DNA of 64,000 nt from CAWEHU01 sp963808965. GTDB lineage: Bacteria > Pseudomonadota > Alphaproteobacteria > Acetobacterales > Acetobacteraceae. Below, piece by piece: positions 58,352 to 64,000 of this stretch. The position numbers and the translations under genes are program-made. The stretch covers positions 62,001 through 126,000 of the forward strand of contig CAWEHU010000027.1 of NCBI GenBank assembly GCA_963808965.1. Reading direction: 5' to 3'. The notes beneath the pieces are model-generated. The model made no database searches and had not been told where the DNA came from. It saw only the letters and a program-made list of their open reading frames with translations. How positions within the stretch are numbered: position 1 is the stretch's first letter; every line of letters starts with the position of its first letter.

Positions 58352-58639
58352 ATGCCGCATGCGGTGCTCCGGTTGGACGGCGCGGGCTGGCACAGCTCGC
58401 CGCGGCTCAAGCTTCCGAGCAACATCTCGCTGCTGCCGCTGCCGCCGTATGCGCCGGATCTCAATCCAATGGAGAATGTATGGGAGTACATGCGAGGGAA
58501 TTGGCTCAGTCATCGCGTGTGGGACGGCTGTGACGCGATTCTGGATGCCTGTCAGGCCGCCTGGAACGCGCTGATGCGCATGCCGGAGCAAATCGCTTCC
58601 ATCACCCGGCGGGCTTGGGGCGAAGCAGTCACCCGATAG
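58352..58639 (+). pseudogene. IS630-family transposase, C-terminal fragment
   Basis: A 95-residue frame reads LRLDGAGWHSSPRL, LPPYAPDLNPMENVWEYMR with the catalytic Glu, and NWLSHRVWDGCDAILDACQAAWNAL, the DDE C-terminal part of an IS630 transposase. The N-terminal ~240 residues are absent. It lies 39 bases after the IS256 target duplication, and no matching fragment exists on the other side, so it was already truncated when IS256 arrived. Confidence 0.85.
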
Positions 58640-58679
58640 AGCGGTTGGTATCAGTAGATAGTAGCCACTTGACCGCGGC

Positions 58680-59986
58680 TTATGCGGCAACAGCGCCTTC
58701 AAGAGCGGCCGCTATCGCGAGGAGCCGGCGATCGGCGCCACGGCGTCCGATCAGCATCAGGCCAACAGGAAGCCCGGCGCTCGGCACGGGCAGGGAGATC
58801 GATGGGCAGTCGAGCAGGTTCGCGATACGCGGGTTGCGGAGTACCAGACCGTTCATCCGGTGGAATCCTGCATCGTCACGCACCGAGGAGAGCGGCGGAG
58901 CCAGGATCGGGCAGGTCGGCAGGACATAAGCCTCATCCGCCCTCAGGGCCTGCTCGAAGGCCGCGATCGCCGCGGCGCGCCGGCGGACCATGCGAACATA
59001 GCTCACCCCCGAGACGCCGGCGCCGAGTTCGATCCGGGCGCGGGTCTTCGGGTCCACCCCGTCCAGGTTCTCGACTCCGAGGTCGCGCAAGGTGGCCCCG
59101 ACTTCGATCGAGGGAAATCCGCCGATCGCATCGATCTCTGCCAGCCTGTCGAGGATCGGCTCGAGACTGCCGTCCTCGACGGCAAAACCGGCGTGCCGAA
59201 GAGCTTCGAGCCCCGCCTCGAACGCTTCCTGGACGGCCGGCTCGGTGTCCGCGAACAGACGCCCGCGCGCAACGATCAGACGAGCGGGAGGCACAGGAGC
59301 GAGGGGGGCGGGTTCCGCGCCCGCCATCACGGCATCGGCGAGCGCGCAATCGGCGACGGTCAGGGCGATCGGGCCGATCGTGTCGAGGCTCGATGACAGG
59401 GAGAAGGCGCCGGCGGTCGGGAATGCGGCCGGCGGTCGGCTTGAACCCGACCGCGCCCGACAAAGCAGCCGGGATGCGAGTGGAGCCGCCGGTGTCGCTG
59501 CCGATCGCGATTTCGGCCATGCCTTCGACCACGGAGACAACGGCGCCCGAGGAGGACCCGCCCGGGACTCGGGTGCGGTCGCGCGGATTGCCCGGCTCTG
59601 GATCGTGGGGATTGGTGCCGAGGCCCGAGAAGGCGAACTCCGTCATCTGAGTCTTGCCGATGATGACGGCGCCGGCCTCTCGCAGACGCACGAGGACGGG
59701 TGCGTCCGACGGCGGCGGGAGGCCGGCGGCGCAATAGCGCGGAGCCCGCGCTGGTCGGCTCGCCTGCGAGATCGAAGAGGGCCTTGATCGAAACGATGCG
59801 GCCGTCGAGCGGACCGCGCATTGTGCCCGCCGCGCGCCGCCGATCAGACGCTTCCGCCTCCCGGCGGGCGGACTCCTCATACACCGCCGTGAAGACTTTG
59901 CTGCCTTCGTGCTCGGGCGAGCGAATGCGTGCGAGGGCCTCTTCCAGTCGCGACGTGGCGTCGGGGCGGCGGTTCGGATTGGTCAT
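58680..59986 (-). CDS. Amidase signature family protein (two frame breaks)
   Basis: Ser-Ser-Lys amidase, about 435 residues from ATG 59986. The catalytic Lys is in AVIIGKTQMTEFAFSGLGTNP, the Gly/Ser-rich motif is PGGSSSGAVVSVVEGMAEIAIGSDTGGSTRIPAALSGAVGFKPT, and the C-terminus holds LNLLDCPSISLPVP-like NLLDCPSISLPVPSAGLPVGLMLIG. Frame changes near 59735 and 59425 both fit one extra base. The other genes of this run are DUF2848, an MFS transporter, a binding protein and a cupin; the amidase may hydrolyse an amide or related substrate taken up by them. Confidence 0.88.
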
Positions 59987-60011
59987 CGGACGGGCCTTTT
60001 GTTTTGTCCGG

Positions 60012-60692
60012 CTACGAGATGACCGGCAGGACGTCGATGTCGTAGGCGTGGCGGAGCGCGCGGCCGAGCACTGGGTCCTCGAGCTCCATCTCGAAGCGCG
60101 TGCCGGGTCGGATTCCGCCGATCGTCCCCGGCGTACCGCAGAACATCGCCGTGCCGGGAGGCAACGTATCGGCGTCGGTGTGCTTGCGGATCAGATCGCG
60201 CGGTGTGCGGAGCGCCGTGAGGGGACCTTGCTGATAGAGCACGCGCGCCCCGTCGATCACCGCGAATGATCGCAGGACCAGTTGGTCCCAATGCGGCTCG
60301 ACCTCGTCATAGGACCAGAGGTCGCGCCCGACCGGCTTTCCACAGAGCTGCTTCGACAGGGCAATGCCGATGGCCTCGGCCTTCCGGTCGGTGTGGTCGG
60401 AGCCGAGCCCGACCCAGAGTCCGTCCGCGAGCGAGACGATGACGGGCTCGACCTCGCCGGAGCTGTCCGGCCCGAGTACGGAGAGGCGCTCGGCCTGGGT
60501 AAGGGTGGAGGCAGCAACCCGGTAGTAAACCGGCGTCGTCGAAGGCCGCGGGATGCCGAGGGCAGCAAGCTCCTCGATATGGTGCTCGATCGCGACGGCA
60601 TCCCGGCCGGCCCAGCCCGCAATAATCAGTTGGTCGATCGCGACCGCGATGTGGTCCCCGCGGCCCTTGGCCTGTCGATTGAACGTCAACAT
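60012..60692 (-). CDS. DUF2848 family protein
   Basis: A 226-residue protein starting MLTFNRQAKGRGDHIAVAIDQLIIAGWAGRD, with EHHIEELAALGIPRPSTTPVYYRVAASTLT and FCGTPGTIGGIRPGTRFEMELEDPVLGR. The last segment resembles the fumarylacetoacetase-like fold, and DUF2848 proteins belong near that group; the biochemical role is not established. AAGGAG lies 6 bases before ATG 60692, which overlaps the end of the MFS gene. Amidase follows 25 bases later. Confidence 0.85.
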   Translation of the reverse strand: MLTFNRQAKGRGDHIAVAIDQLIIAGWAGRDAVAIEHHIEELAALGIPRPSTTPVYYRVAASTLTQAERLSVLGPDSSGEVEPVIVSLADGLWVGLGSDHTDRKAEAIGIALSKQLCGKPVGRDLWSYDEVEPHWDQLVLRSFAVIDGARVLYQQGPLTALRTPRDLIRKHTDADTLPPGTAMFCGTPGTIGGIRPGTRFEMELEDPVLGRALRHAYDIDVLPVIS

Positions 60693-62041
60693 GGTTTTCT
60701 CCTTCCGGAAGGGGCGGTCAGGGGACCGAGGAATTCGCGGTCCTCGAAGGAACGGCGATCCGGCCGAAACCGAAGAGAAGCGCCAGCGGCCAGAAGCTCG
60801 AAACCGGCCACGATATAGAGGCCGGAGGTCGAGGAGCCCGTGAGCTGGGTCGAGAGGCCGATCGTATAGGGGGCGGCGAAACCTGCCAGGTTGCCGATCG
60901 AGTTGATGACAGCGATTCCGCCGGCCGCCGCCGTGCCGGCCAGGAAGGTCTGCGGCATCGACCAGAAGACCGGGAAGGCAGCCAGGATGCCGATGGCGGC
61001 GACCGTTAGGGCGACGAACGCCGCCGGTGCGTTGCCGATCAGGGCGCCGGTGGCGGCAAGGCCGATCGCGGCGACCAGGGCCGCAATGGCGCAATGCAGG
61101 CGCATCTCGCCGGTCTTGTCCGAATGATTGCCGTTCCAGACCATGGCGATCGTGCCGGCCAGGAAGGGGATCGCGGCCAGAAGACCGATCGTGAAATTTC
61201 CCTGCACGCCGATTTCCTTGATGATCGACGGCGTCCAGAAGGCGATGGTGGCGTTGCCGCTGACGATGCAGAAATAGAGCACCGTGCAGAGCCAGACGTT
61301 GGAGTCGGCGAGCGCAGCCTTGAAACTATGCTCCCTGGCTTGGGCCTTTGTCTCCTCTGCGAGCCGGAAACTCATGGCTGCTGCCATGTCGGGGTCGAGC
61401 CAGGACGCGTTCTTTGGGCGATCCGGCAGGAAGGCCAGGACGGCGAGCCCAGCCAGGATCGATGGGATACCCTCCAGGATGAACAGCCACTGCCAGTTCG
61501 CCATCCCATGAACGCCGCCCATGGTGCTCATGATCCAGCCGGCTATCGGATTGCCGATCACGCCTGCGATCGCGAAAGATGTCATGAAAAGCCCGTTGAT
61601 GCGCGACCGCCGCTCGGACGGGAACCAATAAGTGAGGTAGAGCACGACCCCGGGGAAGAAGCCGGCCTCGAACGCCCCGAGCAGGAACCGCAGGACGTAG
61701 AAGGCCCATTCCGACTTTACCCAGGCCATCAGGATCGAGGTGATGCCCCATAGGATGGTGATGCGGGCGAGCGTTTTCTTGGCGCCGATCTTCTCGAGGA
61801 GGAGATTGCTCGGCACCTCGCACAAGAAGTAGCCGACGAAGAAGATGCCCGCCCCGAGGCCATACGCGGCCTCGCTGAGCTTCAGATCCGACAGCATCGA
61901 GAGCTTGGCGAAGCCGACATTGACCCGGTCGATCCAGGCCAGCACGAACAGGAAGACGAGGAACGGGATCAGGCGCCAAGTCGCCCGCCGGAAGCCCTCG
62001 TCATGCAATCGGGCCTGATCGTTCAGAGACTCATTCGTCAT
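60686..62041 (-). CDS. MFS transporter, anion:cation symporter (ACS) family
   Basis: A 451-residue protein with 12 predicted helices. FLVFLFVLAWIDRVNVGFAKLSM and LGAGIFFVGYFLCEVPSNLLLEKIGAKK are typical of the ACS branch, which imports organic anions such as phthalates and tartrate. It starts at ATG 62041 and overlaps the DUF2848 start by 7 bases, so both are translated from one message. Confidence 0.9.
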   Translation of the reverse strand: MTNESLNDQARLHDEGFRRATWRLIPFLVFLFVLAWIDRVNVGFAKLSMLSDLKLSEAAYGLGAGIFFVGYFLCEVPSNLLLEKIGAKKTLARITILWGITSILMAWVKSEWAFYVLRFLLGAFEAGFFPGVVLYLTYWFPSERRSRINGLFMTSFAIAGVIGNPIAGWIMSTMGGVHGMANWQWLFILEGIPSILAGLAVLAFLPDRPKNASWLDPDMAAAMSFRLAEETKAQAREHSFKAALADSNVWLCTVLYFCIVSGNATIAFWTPSIIKEIGVQGNFTIGLLAAIPFLAGTIAMVWNGNHSDKTGEMRLHCAIAALVAAIGLAATGALIGNAPAAFVALTVAAIGILAAFPVFWSMPQTFLAGTAAAGGIAVINSIGNLAGFAAPYTIGLSTQLTGSSTSGLYIVAGFELLAAGASLRFRPDRRSFEDREFLGPLTAPSGRRKPC

Positions 62042-62113
62042 GGTTGCATCTTCCCTTCAGGCATGCGGGATCGGTCGCGAGGACGAGCGCGCCGCATGTC
62101 CATCTTGTGCGAA

Positions 62114-62147
62114 GGCCCGGCCGTCCTTGGCGTCGCGAAGCCGGGCC
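62114..62147. promoter_or_regulatory. 8-base inverted repeat between binding-protein and MFS genes
   Basis: GGCCCGGC (62114-62121) and GCCGGGCC (62140-62147) are perfect inverted repeats with an 18-base spacer, in the 170-base gap between two minus-strand genes. It could be an intercistronic stem or operator; no T-run follows. Confidence 0.4.
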
Positions 62148-62211
62148 GCAGACTCGGCTGAGCCGGTCGCGGCCCGATCGCTGCATGGGGCGGTTCGCGG
62201 CAAGCCACGAG

Positions 62212-63435
62212 TTATTGCTTGTTGACGAGCGGACAGTCGCTCTCCGACAGCGGCCGGGCCGCTTGCTCGGCCGGCACGGTCGCCACGAGTTTGTAATAAT
62301 CCCACGGCCCCTTTGACTCCGATGGCTTCTTCACCTCGAACAGATAGAAGTCGCGGAGCACGCGACCGTCCTCACGGATTCTGCCGTTCTTGGTCATGAA
62401 GTCATTGATCGGCATCTCGCGCATTTTCTTGGCGACGGCTAGCGGCTCGTCAGTGCCAGCCGCTTTGACAGCACTGAGATAGTGCAGCACGGCCGTGTAC
62501 ACGCCCGCCTGTGGCATCGTTGGCATGCGCTTCACTTTCTCGAAGAAGCGCTTCGACCAGGCGCGCGCCTCGTCGTTCATATCCCAGTAAAAGGACGCGG
62601 CCAGCTGCAACCCCTGCGCGCTGTCGAGCCCAAGACTATGCACGTCGGTAAGGAAGACCATGACCCCGACCGGCTTCTGGCCGGCCTCAAACAGACCGAA
62701 CCCCTGCGCCTCTTTGATCGAGTTGATGAGGTCTCCGCCGGCGTTCGCGAAAGCGACCACTTTGGCCTTCGACTGCTGCGCTTGGAGAACGTAGGAGGAG
62801 AAGTCGGACGTGTTAAGGGGGTGCTTCACTGATCCGACGACCTTGCCGCCGCTTTCCTTCACGGCCTCTGCGGTATCGCGTTCAAGCGCATGGCCAAGCG
62901 CGTAATCGACGGTCAAGAAGAACCAACTGTCCCCGCCCCGCTTCACGACCGCCGGGCCAATGCTGCGCGCGAGAGCATAGGAATCAAATGCCCAATGGAT
63001 GCCGTTCGGCGAACAAGCCTTGCCGGTGAGATCCGACACCGCTGCCGAGGAGAAGATCACCAGCTTGTTCTTTTCCTTGGTGACCTGCTGGATCGCGAGC
63101 GCGACCCCGGAGTTCGGGATGTCGAGAATCACATCGACCTTATCGATGTCGTACCATTTGCGCGCCAGCGCCGCGCCGATGTCGGGCTTGTTCTGATGAT
63201 CGCCGGCAATAACCTCGATCGGCTTGCCAAGCACGGTGCCGCCAAAATCCGCGACGGCCATGCGCGCGGCCTCGACCGAGCCGGGTCCTGCCAGATCGGC
63301 AAAGAGACCGGACTGGTCGTTCAGGATTCCGATCTTCACCACATCGTCGGAAACCTGAGCTTCCGCCGGGAGCGAGGCGCTCAGCACGCCCGCGAGCAAG
63401 GCCGCCCCCGCTATCCTTAGATTACGTCCAATCAC
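62212..63435 (-). CDS. Branched-chain-amino-acid-type ABC substrate-binding protein
   Basis: A 407-residue periplasmic binding protein. GTG 63435 is preferred, with AGGA upstream, and gives the signal peptide VIGRNLRIAGAALLAGVLSASLPAEAQ. The binding fold includes VKIGILNDQSGLFADLAGPGSVEAARMAVADFGG, GDHQNKPDIGAALARKWYDIDKVDVILDIPNSGVALAIQ and TVDYALGHALERDTAEAVKESGG. Members of this group bind aromatic or other carboxylic compounds as well as amino acids. No permease or ATPase gene is in view; they may lie beyond the window. Confidence 0.9.
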   Translation of the reverse strand: MIGRNLRIAGAALLAGVLSASLPAEAQVSDDVVKIGILNDQSGLFADLAGPGSVEAARMAVADFGGTVLGKPIEVIAGDHQNKPDIGAALARKWYDIDKVDVILDIPNSGVALAIQQVTKEKNKLVIFSSAAVSDLTGKACSPNGIHWAFDSYALARSIGPAVVKRGGDSWFFLTVDYALGHALERDTAEAVKESGGKVVGSVKHPLNTSDFSSYVLQAQQSKAKVVAFANAGGDLINSIKEAQGFGLFEAGQKPVGVMVFLTDVHSLGLDSAQGLQLAASFYWDMNDEARAWSKRFFEKVKRMPTMPQAGVYTAVLHYLSAVKAAGTDEPLAVAKKMREMPINDFMTKNGRIREDGRVLRDFYLFEVKKPSESKGPWDYYKLVATVPAEQAARPLSESDCPLVNKQ

Positions 63436-63480
63436 AGTATCATTCCTGCTGCTGCCGCCATTGGCGGACAAATGGGTTGC

Positions 63481-63515
63481 CTGTAGCGCTTCGCGCGAGA
63501 ATTGAAGCGCTACAG
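63481..63515. promoter_or_regulatory. Perfect 12-base inverted repeat between cupin and binding-protein genes
   Basis: CTGTAGCGCTTC (63481-63492) and GAAGCGCTACAG (63504-63515) are perfect inverted repeats around an 11-base spacer, between the cupin stop and the binding-protein start on the minus strand. No T-run follows. It may be an mRNA-stabilising stem that sets a higher level for the downstream part, or an operator. Confidence 0.65.
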
Positions 63516-63525
63516 GTCGAGGAGC

Positions 63526-63906
63526 TCAGATCGGGTCGTAGTAATGCGTCTCTAGGAGCACGCAGCCGCCCTCCGACTTGAAGGGGCCGTGCACGGCTCC
63601 GGGCGGTCGCACCGCGTAGGTGTTCGGGCGGAAGGGGACGCCCCCGCGGCCATCCGCGTCGTTTCCGACGGTAAGGTCTCCGCTGACGAGATACACCTCC
63701 TCCCAGTAATCGTGCACGAAAGGCGCTGTTGTGTAGGCGCCTGGCTGGAAGCGGAGCAGCCGGGTGCGGCCGCCGCGCTTGCTCGCCTCGTCGAGCGCGC
63801 CTGCCAGCACCTTCTGCTCGATCCCAGGCGGGTAGCCGGGAGGAACCTCCCACCCCGTGGTCATGTCCACGGCGTGGAACTCTTTATGCTCTTTGTTTAC
63901 GGGCAT
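63526..63906 (-). CDS. Small cupin-domain protein
   Basis: A 126-residue single-domain cupin starting PVNKEHKEFHAVDMTTGWEVPPGYPPG. The metal-binding motif 1 is VHDYWEEVYLVSGDLTVG and motif 2 is RPPGAVHGPFKSEGG. AGGAG stands 6 bases before ATG 63906. It follows a gene ending at 63943 and precedes the binding-protein gene. Likely an enzyme or sensor for a small organic acid; no specific function is claimed. Confidence 0.85.
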   Translation of the reverse strand: MPVNKEHKEFHAVDMTTGWEVPPGYPPGIEQKVLAGALDEASKRGGRTRLLRFQPGAYTTAPFVHDYWEEVYLVSGDLTVGNDADGRGGVPFRPNTYAVRPPGAVHGPFKSEGGCVLLETHYYDPI

Positions 63907-63942
63907 GGTCGTCTCCTGAAGTTGAGAACGGGGTGGTAGTGG

Positions 63943-64000
63943 TCACTCGGCGGCCTGCGGAAGCTCGTCCTCGAGCTGGTAGCTGGACAGCATCCGATCG
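63943..64000 (-). CDS. C-terminal end of a gene cut by the window edge
   Basis: The reverse strand has an open frame from the window edge to TGA at 63943, reading DRMLSSYQLEDELPQAAE. It is 36 bases upstream of the cupin start in the same direction, as expected for an operon member. Too short to identify. Confidence 0.45.
   Translation of the reverse strand, partial: DRMLSSYQLEDELPQAAE

Overview
The window is high-GC, densely coded DNA from a proteobacterium, most likely an alphaproteobacterium. The evidence is a C4-pathway 5-aminolevulinate synthase (hemA), a phnWAY-style phosphonate operon with a divergent LysR gene, and REP-like palindromes of the GTTCCCGC-GAAA-GCGGGAAC type. No rRNA or phylogenetic marker is present, so nothing finer than class is claimed.

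Layout. (1) 0-4.8 kb, minus strand: the end of an epoxide hydrolase, then a tkt-gap-pgk carbon-metabolism operon. (2) 4.9-7.5 kb, minus: a small surface-polysaccharide operon (tiny membrane protein, O-antigen-ligase-like protein, acyltransferase). (3) 7.8-17.2 kb, plus: lipoprotein, EamA transporter, hemA, rRNA methyltransferase, patatin, mutarotase, DedA protein, amylo-alpha-1,6-glucosidase. (4) 17.5-35.3 kb: a phosphonate catabolic island. A minus-strand operon (EamA transporter, PbfA-like class III aminotransferase-fold enzyme, PrpF) diverges from a DeoR regulator plus a DAO-GcvT oxidoreductase. Then come a Na/Pi symporter, a LysR gene and the long operon phnW-phnA-phnY-phnS-phnT-phnU-phnV. 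Together these would import 2-aminoethylphosphonate (AEP), convert it to phosphonoacetaldehyde, phosphonoacetate and finally acetate plus phosphate, and dispose of excess phosphate. (5) 35.3-39.3 kb: a truncated SGNH hydrolase, two esterases and IS remnants. (6) 39.4-44.8 kb: tRNA-Lys and a complete livHMGFK branched-chain amino acid ABC operon. (7) 45-54.3 kb: aromatic-acid-type genes, including a tight operon for an MFS transporter, class II aldolase, a Tat-exported thiamine-diphosphate enzyme, a c-type cytochrome and a dihydroxyphthalate-decarboxylase-like protein. (8) 54.5-58.6 kb: a PEP-CTERM protein and a nested insertion, an IS110-family (IS1111-type) element inside an IS256-family element, beside an IS630 fragment. 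(9) 58.7-64 kb, minus: a catabolic and transport cluster (cupin, solute-binding protein, MFS, DUF2848, amidase).

The window contains about 35 single-base frame breaks. By frame arithmetic about 28 fit one extra base and 7 one missing base; they are densest in 28.0-33.5 kb (nine in phnY alone). Protein similarity and motifs continue cleanly across each break. I therefore treat these genes as probably intact in the organism and the breaks as probable insertion-biased sequencing error. Coordinates given for such genes span all frames.

The most interesting points are: two promoters, upstream of phnW and of the Na/Pi symporter, with the same LysR-type box (ATAG-N7-CTAT) at the same distance from a shared GTATTGGATC element; the Tat-exported ThDP enzyme paired with a cytochrome c; the DAO-GcvT and PrpF genes inside the phosphonate island; and the nested IS110 element with subterminal inverted repeats and a 300-base structured non-coding right end, where a bridge RNA would be expected.
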